From: Prostheceraeus crozeri | Lineage: Eukaryota; Platyhelminthes; Polycladida; Euryleptidae | Assembly (NCBI GenBank): GCA_907163375.1 | Contig: CAJQUW010007240.1 | Span: forward strand, 682,001 to 746,000 | Direction of reading: 5' to 3' | Length of the DNA stretch: 64,000 nt | Shown here: positions 30,599 through 39,522 of the stretch, piece after piece | Numbering within the stretch: the stretch's first letter is position 1 | Layout of the letters: every line of letters starts with the position of its first letter | Notes under the pieces: generated by a model | What the model was told of the DNA's origin: nothing | Database searches by the model: none | What the model saw: only the letters and a program-made list of their open reading frames with translations | Made by a program: the position numbers and the translations under genes

Positions 30599-31862
30599 AC
30601 AGTTTCGATTTCATTAAATGAACATGAGTCGATGCCAGGTCGAGACCAGTACCACCTCTGAGATATGCAAATTTCTACACTTTTGGAGAAATGTAAACGA
30701 ATTTGACTGATAATGGTAGCAATACAGAATAAGGAATACTCGTAGTATTCCACAAGCCCTCCATGTCATGTCAATTTGGAGAGGCAATATAGTTTGCTTA
30801 ACTGGCAATTCGATAGGTTGCTATTACTAGAAGATCAGCTTTATTATAACAAGATTATTTTCTTAAGCGTGATCATATCACAAACTGCCACTGAAAGAGC
30901 AAAACATCATAATCAAGGAAGCTTATCATAATTAACTTTAATATATGTTAATGGGTCCACATGACTATTCAGATTCAAGAAATGACGCCTTGTGAATCAT
31001 GCCGCTGAAAATTTAATTTAAGACATGACATCTCAGCTAAGAAGCATAATGAGATCTCAACTTTTCCTTGAAGACTTGCAGGGACTTGCATTATAATGTG
31101 GCTCATGAAATTGCCTAGATCATCAGCTTAATTTCCGCTTAATTAAGATGCTTGTTAGCGAATATTCTTTCCTTTTGATATCCAACTTGTTTCAAACTAC
31201 TTATAAAAGAGCTTCATGTCGGTAGTATATAAATTTGAAAAATTTAACTTTTTAATAACCGCTCAAATAATGTTTTGGACCACAGGAACGTAATCGCCGT
31301 AAAAAACTGAATATTTTCATATAAAATTTTTCACTGTATACAGACACTTTTTGAGTCGATACTCTGCCTATACGTACTCTATGTTTCAGTAATTTTGATG
31401 TCATAAGCCTCTGCGTTTGGTCCTCTCCGAGCCGTATGAGCATGAGTCTCAGGACGGAGCGCTGCGTCCACGGTTGCCCAGAAATTTCGTGCTTCGTTCA
31501 AGTCTAAGGATATCTTTCTACTCGAATGATATGATATTCTACCATGGCGTTAAGCAGAGTAATGTCAATATAATATCGTATAGATGGAAACAGGCAGTCA
31601 GGTTAAGGCCTCTGGATCAGACGGACGCGGTCTAGATTTCACTCCGTCTCATGCATATAAGTATTCACTTACGTTATCCACATGACGTTAATCACTTGCA
31701 TGTGGTCAAGTTTTGGTTTTTGTTTGATGCTTGCTACCGTGGATAAATTCATTTTAATAAAAATAGGCTAGAGGCTATAGGCCTGTATAAATGACGAATA
31801 GATCTCTGAGAGAAGAGAGAAATGTAAATTTTATTCAAATGAAAGTTAGAAATTACATGTTA
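30599..31862. other. No gene seen
   Basis: Two short frames (30614-30808 and 31252-31443, minus) have no recognisable content. The stretch otherwise appears to be non-coding. Confidence 0.45.
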
Positions 31863-32222
31863 TCAGGTCAAGTTGCACAAGTTATTTACAAGCAAAGTTG
31901 ACAAAATTGCGAAGCTGTTCTGTCTACGTTTCGTGGATGAAAATTCAACAAGAATTCGATTGTTTGTGAACGGGTGTGCGGTGATGTCAAAAAGAGGATG
32001 ATCGGGATCATGGCATTTCTCATAAAGCTTGCCGAAAAATCTTCGTCGACGATCATGAAGGTAGGCAAGTGTGTTAGTACAATTGAAATCTGACGTACAA
32101 ATTATTCTCTTAGCCCTTCTACAAATCTTTTCTATCACATTGCGACATTTAAAATTCAATATTAGGGAATAAAGGCAAACAATGGAGAAATAGACCCTCA
32201 ATATTGGCTTAAAATCACTCCA

Positions 32223-32502
32223 CAATTCACCGTGAATGAGATTATGTTTCAATACTATCAAGATACACCATTTACGTGAACATTTCAATTCTAACTCATG
32301 AAAATGAGTTGTCCACTTTAAATTGCTAGTTCACGTCATACCTAGGATTTTCAGTTCATCAACAATTCACCGTGAATGAGATTATGTTTCAATACTATCA
32401 AGATACACCATTTACGTGAACATTTCAATTCTAACTCATGAAAATGAGTTGTCCACTTTAAATTGCTAGTTCACGTCATACCTAGGATTTTCAGTTCATC
32501 AA
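32223..32502. repeat. 140-bp perfect tandem duplication within the LINE
   Basis: A unit starting CAATTCACCGTGAATGAG at 32223 restarts at 32363 and runs on to about 32502, with no difference seen. The exact identity means the duplication is much younger than the LINE around it, or an assembly artefact. Confidence 0.9.
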
Positions 32503-32601
32503 CAATATCAATAGGAACATTTCAATCAGTAGTACAATTCCTTTTAGAAAAGCAAATTATTTTGGTCGTGTCCATAATCAACTTTAAATTGTTGACCTCA
32601 G

Positions 32602-32607
32602 TCCACC
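32602..32607 (+). repeat. Target-site duplication, left of element C
   Basis: TCCACC on the left and TCCACT on the right (48406-48411) directly flank the element tips. Five of six bases agree. Six-base duplications are the rule for Polinton integration. Confidence 0.7.
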
Positions 32608-33265
32608 AGTAGTAAGCCCGTGCCAAAATCAAGGCCGGTGCGGTGCAGCGATGAGTCATCGCTGCTGAGTCATCATGCTGACTCAGCCCCCCCCCTCTGG
32701 AAGGAAAGTGAGGAAGATGGCCAAGGATGTGTTGGGAGGAATGGGTCTGAGAGGAGGAAACTGTTCCCTACCCCCCTCTGGAAGGAAGGAAGGAAGGCGG
32801 CAAGGTTAGGAATGTAGGATAGAGTGCGAAAAGGTAGGTTTTGGAGGTTTTGGGATGAGAAAGGTCGGAATTCGGCATGAAGGAGGTCTCGGATGGGAAA
32901 ACGGAGGCCAGATTCGGAGTCTACGTGAAAGTTTGGGTTAGGAAGGTTGTTTCCAGCGAATTCGGAGAGAAAAAATTTTGAGGACGTCCCCCTCCTCTGG
33001 ACGAGACTTCCAACTTTGGTTCTAGAGATCGTAGAAAGTCGTGTGATAGCTCATTTGAAAGCTAAGAATGAGACAAATGCAGTGGAAGAAACGGCTTGTT
33101 CATATCTGCCTTCGTTTAGATGTGAGACGCAATTGAAAATTTTGGAAATTGGCGAAAAAAACGACAGAGTTAGAATTTTTATGAAAATGGCTCCAGTGGG
33201 TGAAGCAAGCCTCGGATGGAAAAACAGAGACCAGATTTGGAATCAGCGTGACATTTTGCACCTGA
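32608..33265 (+). repeat. Element C left terminal inverted repeat
   Basis: It matches the right end in inverse orientation, with blocks such as GATGAGTCATC near the tip, CCCCCCTCTGGAAGGAAGGA, and AGACTTCCAACTTTGGTTCT near 33010. The inner boundary is approximate. Confidence 0.8.
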
Positions 33266-33305
33266 ATGTCTTTCATGCTATGTCTCCGAAGTGATAGGAG
33301 GAAAG

Positions 33306-33728
33306 ATGACAGATGCAGTAGAGTTTACGAATGAATTTTGTTCACTACGTTTTCATCGACAAAGTCTTCGCGGTGTGATTAAGGACTACATCATCTCATT
33401 TCATCATGAAAAGGCATACTTAGAATTTGCTATCGCTAAAGGTTACTTTGTTTTCCAACTGCTCATGGACAGTTTGATGAATAAAGATGTGAAAGGACGA
33501 TTAGTTGCAGAGATTGAATTTGAGAAAGTTACTGATGAACATGCAGGTGAACGTGTAGTGTTTCATTTTGCATCCTATTCTGCAGAGACGATACATGATC
33601 CAAAAGATTTCTATCAGCGACACATGGCGAAAATTGCATCTCGACTAGATTCATTTCATGAGCATGGATCCAACTTGCTCCTATGTCGCATAAAACACAT
33701 TCATATTCAACTCAATGTGTTAAACTAG
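33306..33728 (+). CDS. Element C: stand-alone polB-front-domain protein, copy 1
   Basis: A 140-residue protein. ATG at 33306 is chosen over the in-frame 33291 because the similarity with its relatives begins there. It shares a pattern with 35927-36373, 44982-45434 and the region ahead of polB (about 42600-43000, minus): F..QSLRGVIKDYI near 18-30, VKGRLVAEIEFEK mid-protein, and FYQRHMAKIASRLDSFHEHG then LLLCRIKHIHIQLN at the end. No known domain is recognised. Since the same domain is fused to the polymerase, a replication-linked or DNA-binding role is a reasonable inference. It lies just inside the left repeat. Confidence 0.6.
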   Translation: MTDAVEFTNEFCSLRFHRQSLRGVIKDYIISFHHEKAYLEFAIAKGYFVFQLLMDSLMNKDVKGRLVAEIEFEKVTDEHAGERVVFHFASYSAETIHDPKDFYQRHMAKIASRLDSFHEHGSNLLLCRIKHIHIQLNVLN

Positions 33729-33866
33729 ATTTGACTACAAGATTTGGGAAAAGCAATCATAAGTCAGTCGTCCGCGTGCCTCCTTTTCCATGCCGCAACG
33801 AAGTCAGGGGAGAAACGGAGGTCTCTGATTGGCTCACATAGTGTCAAATGTGGATTCGCAGGAGAT

Positions 33867-33874
33867 TATAAAAG
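33867..33874 (+). promoter_or_regulatory. TATA box, element C
   Basis: TATAAAAG in a GC-balanced context, about 195 bases before the small frame at 34062. GTGAGTGTC at 33990, a possible splice donor, suggests a leader exon. Confidence 0.5.
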
Positions 33875-34061
33875 CAGACGTCTCCCCATTTTCTCTTCAT
33901 TTCATTCTCTTGACTTGGAAAGCGTGTGACTTGCTCAAGCCATTCTCCCCTCTCAACTTTGTCTGATCAATCCTGTTTGCAATTTACAAGTGAGTGTCAT
34001 GATTGTGTGGCCTAAACCTTAACAATATTTTAAAAGAGAGACGCAGGAGAGTGTGTGGCCG

Positions 34062-34232
34062 ATGATTGTACAAGCCTATTTTGTTGAACCATCACCACCA
34101 CCGCCACCTCCACTACCTAGACGCTTTGCCTTTAAGTCTTTTAGGGAATTGAAACTTAATTCGGGTCATAAGCCCAAGACATTTAATTTACTGGACGATG
34201 ACGAAGACTTAGACTTTGGTGATAAGCTTTAA
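34062..34232 (+). CDS. Element C: small proline-rich acidic protein
   Basis: A 56-residue frame. It contains VEPSPPPPPPLPRRFAFKSF and an acidic end, LLDDDEDLDFGDKL. A polyproline run, basic patch and acidic tail make it unlike random sequence. It lies between a TATA box and the next gene. No family is recognised; such a protein could be an interaction adaptor or a disordered leader exon. Confidence 0.4.
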   Translation: MIVQAYFVEPSPPPPPPLPRRFAFKSFRELKLNSGHKPKTFNLLDDDEDLDFGDKL

Positions 34233-34310
34233 ATCATGTGAACGCCCCAAAAGGTCCTCATAAGGGCCACCTCATATGTCACTGCTAAGCTAAGGATTTT
34301 CTTTTCTCTG

Positions 34311-35043
34311 ATGATCATGAATGTAGTTAGTGGCATTCTTTCGTTGCAGACTGCCATGACCATGAATCCTACTCCAACTGCTGCATCACTGAATCCTCAA
34401 CATCTCGAGCTGTGGAATCCGAAAATTGAAAAGGTAATTCACGGCTATCCTACCTACAAACAACAAGTGCGCTACAACGATGTTCGACTCTATCTTCAAA
34501 CGCCGGCGGTATACTTACCAAAAGTGGATACGCAAGTAAATCGTTGCGGTCAAAACCTGAGTATCCCTATTGATAATTGGTTGCGTCAGCAGCTTGACAT
34601 TTTAGAAGACACTGTGAGGCAAAGGGCTCTTATTCCTACTGAACTATTACAGTTGTGGCCAGAAAAGAAAACTTCTTATCACAAACCATTGTATGGCGAC
34701 ACCCGCTGCTATATTTTGCAAGGCAAGTATTGTATAAAGTCACTTCAGGAGTGACAGGTGAACAGTCAGTTGAAACAGGATTGTCATCGCTAGGTGCAGG
34801 CTTTTATTCCTTTCATATTGAGGTGCCTGCTGTGTTTATGTGGGACCTCATCAATCTGATGGTAATTTGATTTCTCTCAATTTGCGCATTGCTCAAATTC
34901 ATCATCAACCTGAGTTAACAGGACTTGATCACATTGAGAAAGTCATTGATTCTTGTGTCAAAGAGTGTCAAGAACCTGTCACTAGACCTAAACGTCGTCG
35001 CGCATCAAAGAAAGATGGTGCTACCACCAAAGAGAAATCTTAA
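34311..35043 (+). pseudogene. Element C: unrecognised gene, copy 1 of a duplicated pair
   Basis: The first part (34311-34754) contains LSIPIDNWLRQQLDILEDTV and a later part holds GAGFYSFHIEVPAVF, ending in a basic tail (RPKRRRASKK). The same order (VCVPLDNWTRLQFNTLETFL, then KGFYSFEIKIQTIYM) occurs at 36990-37460, so the gene was duplicated inside the element. The region is broken, with about two breaks. CTTTCGTTGCAG before 34351 resembles a splice acceptor. No family is recognised; a beta-rich, basic-tailed protein next to replication genes could bind single-stranded DNA, which is speculation. Confidence 0.45.
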
Positions 35044-35194
35044 GTATTGTAATCAGCTAGTATGTAGTGAATGTGGAAAACGCGGTCTTGCGCGTTATGT
35101 TCAAATAAAACATTGTAATCATGTTGTATGTATCTTTTGTTATGTAAAGGACAGACATCATTGTAAAGTTCCTGCTCGATGTATTATCTTGTAA
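35044..35194 (+). CDS. Element C: short Cys/His-rich (RING-like) segment
   Basis: A frame that begins upstream overlaps the preceding gene's end and carries CSECGKRG...KHCNHVVCIFCYVKDRHHC. Eight Cys/His residues in CxxC...CxH..C..C...HHC order suggest a zinc-binding, RING-like fold. Only about 50 residues long, it may be an exon or the tail of the preceding gene. The zinc site is visible; the ubiquitin-ligase function implied by RING fingers is not shown. Confidence 0.4.
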
Positions 35195-35216
35195 TTAAGT
35201 CTTTTTGATATTGTAG

Positions 35217-35762
35217 GTTGTCATCTGCATAGACAGTGAGGGAACACCCATGCAGGAATTGAGTGCTATTGCAATGAGAGAAAGCGATCAAACTGCTGTT
35301 AGTGTATATCATAGATTTGCCTACTGTCCTCCACACAAAGACGAATGGTCACGGCGTCATGTGCATGGACTTGATCCTTCTATTTTAATTCATATTGGAT
35401 TTGTAAATGAAACGTATTTGATAAGTGATTTCAAACGGTGGCTGTCAGGTTTTCATATTGTTAAAATATTAGGAAATGATTCTGAACGAGAAGCAGCAAC
35501 ACTTCAGTTGCACATTGATAATTTATATTTACCATGTTGGGTAGATCGCGTAAGACAAGACCATCATATGCATTGTGATCAAAAGAAGTTTAGAGATGAA
35601 ATGATTTTTGATATGGCTGTATGTTTCGGTGAGAGACATCACCTTTACAGACCACCATCACATTGTAATACTAGAAATAAAGCCACCTACATTGCAAAAC
35701 TCGCTTCACGCTGGCATTGTAGTCTCTATGACGTTTATGAACTGTATCTATATTATTGTTAA
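35217..35762 (+). CDS. Element C: DEDD-type exonuclease-like protein
   Basis: About 182 residues from 35217, or 170 from the first ATG at 35250. The segment VVICIDSEGTPMQELSAIAM carries a D-x-E pair (Asp codon at 35232) followed by 'QELSAIA', the ExoI block of DEDD-family 3'-5' exonucleases. A later WLSGFHIVKILGNDSEREAA could hold the second Asp. The D-x-E lies upstream of the ATG, directly after TTTTTGATATTGTAG, which looks like a splice acceptor, so the coding segment probably starts at 35217 as an exon. Multiple His/Cys residues near YCPPHKDEWSRRHVHG and HHMHCDQ may bind metal. A proof-reading or DNA-end processing role would fit a replicating element. The exonuclease call rests on one motif. 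Confidence 0.45.
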   Translation, partial: VVICIDSEGTPMQELSAIAMRESDQTAVSVYHRFAYCPPHKDEWSRRHVHGLDPSILIHIGFVNETYLISDFKRWLSGFHIVKILGNDSEREAATLQLHIDNLYLPCWVDRVRQDHHMHCDQKKFRDEMIFDMAVCFGERHHLYRPPSHCNTRNKATYIAKLASRWHCSLYDVYELYLYYC

Positions 35763-35926
35763 CAGCATGGGTATATGTAAAACATGTTTTTACTCCTTGT
35801 GAATGAGTGATGATCTTTTCATTAAGTGTATTCTGTACTTGTGAATTTTGACTGATGTTGAATAAACTTACAGTGGAACATGATAGTTATTTCTGTTTTA
35901 TTCATAGTGGAAGTCATTGAAGCAAT
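35763..35926. other. Intergenic spacer with AATAAA
   Basis: TTGAATAAACTT near 35861 is a likely polyadenylation signal for the upstream gene. No coding content. Confidence 0.5.
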
Positions 35927-36373
35927 GTGAAATATATAGTCACAACGTTTATGATGGCGCACCGTACCTTGAGCAACCACATGTGTCATTTGACTGCTGA
36001 TCAACAAGGATTCGATGGATTCTTACAAGATTGGAAACTTACATTTAAAATGAAGATGAATGACATGAAAGTAGTGCTAACTGAAAGCCTTCCTCTCTTC
36101 AAAAGATTGATGGAGAGTTTACAACCTCAAGATGTAAAGGGTAGACTGGTTGCTTATATAGAGTTGAAAGGTCTGCAAAAACCACTTCGTTTTGGATCTT
36201 ATTGCACAGGATGGATTACTCTTAGTGATCAATTTTATGTACGTCATATGGAGAAAATTATGGAGAGAATAGAAGAGACGTTGGAAGGAAATCCGTACGT
36301 TGTCAAACATATCATGATTCAACTGAGTGTGTTTACATCCACGACTTTGTTTGATGGCCGACATGTTGTGTAG
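35927..36373 (+). CDS. Element C: stand-alone polB-front-domain protein, copy 2
   Basis: A 148-residue frame; the start could instead be 35951 or 35954. The domain signature is visible in the second half: DVKGRLVAYIELKGL, FGSYCTGWITLSDQFYVRHM followed by EKIMERIEETL, and VKHIMIQLSVF. The first half is divergent from copy 1. AATAAAG follows the stop by only a few bases, as after 44982-45434. The role is unknown; see copy 1. Confidence 0.55.
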   Translation: MKYIVTTFMMAHRTLSNHMCHLTADQQGFDGFLQDWKLTFKMKMNDMKVVLTESLPLFKRLMESLQPQDVKGRLVAYIELKGLQKPLRFGSYCTGWITLSDQFYVRHMEKIMERIEETLEGNPYVVKHIMIQLSVFTSTTLFDGRHVV

Positions 36374-36405
36374 ATGCAATAAAGATTTCTTTTCACTGAG
36401 TATTC

Positions 36406-36700
36406 GAGAAAAGGGGCGTGTCACAACATGAGTCATTGCGCATTGTGCATTACTATCGGGCTCTTTGTTAGATAAATGAATGCGTCTTTATTTGAGAAAA
36501 GGGACGTGTCACAACATGAGTCATTGCGCTTTGTGCATTACTATCGGGCTCTTTGTTAGATAAATGAATGCGTCTTTATTTGAGAAAAGGGGCGTGTCAC
36601 AACATGAGTCATTGCGCTTTGTGCATTACTATCGGGCTCTTTGTTAGATAAATGAATGCGTCTTTGTTCGAGAAAAGGGGCGTGTCACTAAAGTCTTTGT
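36406..36700. repeat. 88-bp tandem array upstream of a TATA box
   Basis: Units start with GAGAAAAGGGGCGTGTCAC at 36406, 36494, 36582 and 36670, an exact 88-base period. The last unit runs into a TATA box at 36720. Each unit contains ACATGAGTCATTGCG (with TGAGTCA, an AP-1-type site), so the array looks like an enhancer made of repeated binding sites. Confidence 0.8.
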
Positions 36701-36719
36701 GAGGACTAGAACGACTTTG

Positions 36720-36729
36720 TATATAAATA
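36720..36729 (+). promoter_or_regulatory. TATA box after the 88-bp array
   Basis: TATATAAATA followed by GGGAAGG. With the repeated TGAGTCA units just upstream it forms the best-looking RNA polymerase II promoter of the window, probably driving the gene starting near 36990. A second TATA-like TTATAAAAC is at 36842. Confidence 0.6.
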
Positions 36730-36989
36730 GGGAAGGTTTCCACCCACGCAGTCAAAAGTTCACGTGTGATAACTCTTTGTCACGTAACAAAGACAGGGAA
36801 AACGTGAAAAGGGAAACGCATGTGATTGGAGCTAGGTCTCGTTATAAAACGGACGACTGAGCTCATGACAATCACTTCCATCCTTGCGCTAACCATGCAG
36901 TTGCTCGAAGCCATCAACTCCTCTGCTCTCGCACTGGGTACACTGAACTCCCTTACTTTAGCATCGGGTAAAATGCTTTCAATCAAAAG

Positions 36990-37460
36990 ATAACTCATCA
37001 TGGAGAAGCCGTAACCATAAGAACTCCAAGTCATCGGATGGCTTATCTAAGGGTTATGTCAACAAAGTATGGACTCGCTGTGTGTGTACCGTTAGACAAT
37101 TGGACACGGTTACAATTCAATACCCTTGAAACATTCCTGAAAGAAAATCTCAACATTCCCAAATAAATTGCTCGACACAATGGGAAACGGCCACAAGTTC
37201 CCATCATGGAAAGAAGATACATGTATGTTCATATGGATAGACACTGTCTCATCATCCATGAAAAGGAGGGCAGCGAATTCGACTTACTCAATTGCAAACC
37301 TCTCCGCATTTTGGGAAAAGGATTCTACTCCTTTGAAATTAAAATTCAAACCATCTACATGAGTCCGCGCAGGGACGGAAGGTTGCTTACGTTGAATCCC
37401 TATCTTGTCTCCATAACCTTTAAAAATGATGTCCATGTTGATGATGATCAACTACAGTAA
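36990..37460 (+). pseudogene. Element C: unrecognised gene, copy 2 of the duplicated pair
   Basis: Related to 34311-35043 by the order VCVPLDNWTRLQFNTLETFL (near 37080), an HMDRHCLIIHEKEGS segment, and KGFYSFEIKIQTIYM (near 37315) followed by an acidic end. It is broken (one or two breaks). A shorter frame at 36896-36991 (32 residues) precedes it. It is followed by a possible splice acceptor, CTTCTTTCTTAG, near 37588. No family is recognised. Confidence 0.4.
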
Positions 37461-37616
37461 CACTCTCCACACACTGAGAACGCACCATCGGTCTTTATGA
37501 GACCACGGCCTAACGGCCACCTTATCAAGAAAGAAAATGTACACTCACCATGCCACACATGAACATGACTCTCTCCTTCTTTCTTAGGCATACCATTCTT
37601 CACTCAGGTTTGAATT

Positions 37617-38252
37617 ATGATCATGTGGAAATTATCAGAATGCCTCTATGTATCATGGAAAAGTCAGTGTGCTACATTTCATGATATGAAACATCAACTT
37701 CAGATAACTCTAGAACGCTTTCAACTACGAAGGTTGCATCGCGCAATCCTATTCAACTCTTGCCGTGTCATTAACGTAGGAGACGGCATTGTATTTATTC
37801 GCATTCAAGAGATGATTCTACATAATGATCACTGCTACATCGTGATTCAAAAACCCTCATGGGAAAACTATAAAAGGGAAGTTCTCTCAACCCTCATGTC
37901 ATTTGTGAATCATGCTCCCCATCCGCATCATCAACGCCATACGCGAAATGAATCTCAGAAGAGACATCGATTTAGAACAGTTGCATGCCCATCTTCCCGA
38001 TTCAGTATATCATCGCGGTCGTCCACAAATGTCGGTCATTCGCATGTGCAACGGTCGAAATCTTCAAATCTTTCGCTGCGGCAAAATCCAAGTCCTAGGA
38101 AACCTTTCTCATTTCGTGATGCAGTCCATGTGTTACGAAGTCGTCAAGAAAATGCGAACACTCATGCCTCATCTCCGCCTCAGTCCCCTGACATTGAAGA
38201 ATATAGTAGTGTCTGTTCAATTGAAGATGTTAGTGAATCTAGCAAACACTAA
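37617..38252 (+). CDS. Element C: unrecognised frame overlapping the TBP-like gene
   Basis: A 211-residue frame. Its first ~98 residues are before the TBP-like start and look globular (RLHRAILFNSCRVINVGDGI, then VFIRIQEMILHNDHCYIVIQ). The last ~113 residues overlap the TBP-like frame in another phase and are Ser/Arg/Pro-rich (SRFSISSRSSTNVG, SSPPQSPDIEE), as expected of a shadow frame. So the N-terminal part may be a real gene or exon and the overlap merely permitted. Nothing identifies a family. Confidence 0.35.
   Translation: MIMWKLSECLYVSWKSQCATFHDMKHQLQITLERFQLRRLHRAILFNSCRVINVGDGIVFIRIQEMILHNDHCYIVIQKPSWENYKREVLSTLMSFVNHAPHPHHQRHTRNESQKRHRFRTVACPSSRFSISSRSSTNVGHSHVQRSKSSNLSLRQNPSPRKPFSFRDAVHVLRSRQENANTHASSPPQSPDIEEYSSVCSIEDVSESSKH
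37869..37876 (+). promoter_or_regulatory. TATA box just before the TBP-like gene
   Basis: TATAAAAG lies 43 bases before the ATG at 37912, which leaves room for a very short leader. It lies inside the upstream overlapping frame. Confidence 0.5.
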
Positions 38253-38469
38253 AACCAGTAATCATTGTATATTTTATGAAGCTGAACTCTTTCCTGCTGC
38301 TCTGATTCGGAAGTGGCATCCTGTACATATTGCAGTGTTTCACAGCGGACGTTGTATCATGACTGGTTTACGTGATATCAGTAAAGTAGCTGACATTGTT
38401 AAATCTTCAATGCGTTATCTGTTTGAGTCACAGTTAATAGAATCGTGTAAATCACATGATGCGTTTTGA
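37912..38469 (+). CDS. Element C: TATA-binding-protein-like factor
   Basis: A 185-residue protein with the two-fold TBP layout. Repeat 1 (about 3-82): IRIINAIREMNLRRDIDLEQ and, later, SVIRMCNGRNLQIFRCGKIQ with VLG. Repeat 2 (about 96-175): LKNIVVSVQLK, YEAELFPAALIRKWHPVHIA, then VFHSGRCIMTG. The 'YEPELFPgliyR...P....l.F.SGK...TG' block of TBP is clearly matched, and both repeats carry the F.xGK/R....G core. The length equals the conserved TBP core without an N-terminal extension. In eukaryotes TBP nucleates transcription on TATA boxes; here it could direct host RNA polymerase II to the element's own TATA-box promoters. It is too divergent to be a recent host copy. Confidence 0.75.
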   Translation: MLPIRIINAIREMNLRRDIDLEQLHAHLPDSVYHRGRPQMSVIRMCNGRNLQIFRCGKIQVLGNLSHFVMQSMCYEVVKKMRTLMPHLRLSPLTLKNIVVSVQLKMLVNLANTKTSNHCIFYEAELFPAALIRKWHPVHIAVFHSGRCIMTGLRDISKVADIVKSSMRYLFESQLIESCKSHDAF

Positions 38470-39520
38470 ATGAGTCATCGCAATGAACTATCGCCCGCAC
38501 ACGTGTCGATGAAAAGGTCATCAACAAGGTTCATCGCTTTATGATGAGTCAGCGCTATTTATCACACATGAAATGATGCCCACACAATTGTCGGTGAAAA
38601 GGTCACGCTGTCTGACGTGAGGCGCCATGGATGTTGAATGACACGCCCACACACGTGGCGATGAAAAGGTTGAACAAGACTGATTAGATTCTTATCTAAC
38701 TGACTGGTGCGTTACCACTTCATGAGTCAGAGCTATTTATAGACATGAATAAAGCAAAGTGGTTGATGTTTCCTAAGCCGAAGAAATTTTCATGATGTTG
38801 CATTCGTTGGTGAGGATGTTAACTTACAAACTCTGACATAGTTTTGACTTTATTTTATACTTTACCTATCTTGCAAACAGTGAAATGCTTGTCACTTTAT
38901 TTTATACTTTGCCTATAAATTGCTTAAGTCCATCATCTATGGGGATAGGGTTACCTACGATTGGATTTAGGGATTTAGGGTTTTATATAGCGCAAGTGAA
39001 TTTTAACCGTTAGTGTATAGTACATTCATTAACTTAACCATTTGTGAATGACATTATTCCCAACATTACAAACAACAACTTTATCTCTAGCTTTGCAAAC
39101 AATGAAATGATTCTGACTTCATTTTATATTTCACCCATCTTACAAACAGTGACATGCTTATGACATTATTACCAAGTCAGTTCCACCTATTTGAACCGCA
39201 ACTTTATGTAAAAGGAAAACGACACAGTATGTACATGATATGTTATTCATCATCACAGCCGATTTTCATTGCACCGCACATAGGTCACACTGATGGTAGC
39301 AGAAAAAACAAAGTTTTTATGGCTCACATCACCGGAGAAAACAAAGTCACTCATGTACAGGGATAAAACAAAGTCAGGAAAACCAGTTGATATGCAAGTC
39401 ATGATATGAAGTGATCAGAAGTTGGACGCATGTTCCAAGGCACTCACTCACAACACCCCATAGAAAACGCCATGGAGTGAAAAAGAGAACCATCAACCAC
39501 AACAGAGAGGAAGCATTCAT
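38470..39520. other. Non-coding stretch with degenerate repeats
   Basis: GATGAAAAGGT with a CACACGTG-type box recurs three times (38505-38670), and a unit containing TTTATACTTTACCTATCTTG and CAAACAGTGA recurs about three times (38850-39160). A 70-residue frame at 39154-39366 has no recognisable content. This probably holds 3' ends and regulatory repeats between convergent gene sets. Confidence 0.45.
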
Positions 39521-39522
39521 CA

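Larger units (their letters stand above)
31863..32607 (-). mobile_element. 3' part of the LINE that element C interrupts
   Basis: The minus-strand frame 32288-31863 carries the C-terminal part of a non-LTR reverse transcriptase: KILGMT and LKWTTH upstream, KCSRKWCILIVLKHNLIHGE, LRVYFSIVCLYSLILNFKCR, VIEKICRRAKRIICTS, then LYEKCHDPDHPLFDI and LVEFSSTKRRQNSF. It is the continuation of the RT piece at 48406-49074, and the two are separated exactly by element C with a 6-bp near-duplication. A 140-base perfect tandem duplication (32223-32502) lies inside it. Confidence 0.75.

Noticed and set aside
35044-35194. Definite RING ubiquitin ligase
   Set aside because: The Cys/His spacing is suggestive but short of a full RING pattern, and the segment may be an exon or the tail of the preceding gene.
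36406-36700. CRISPR-like array (four regular repeats)
   Set aside because: The units are near-identical over the whole 88 bases, with no repeat/spacer alternation, and lie in a eukaryotic element before a TATA box.
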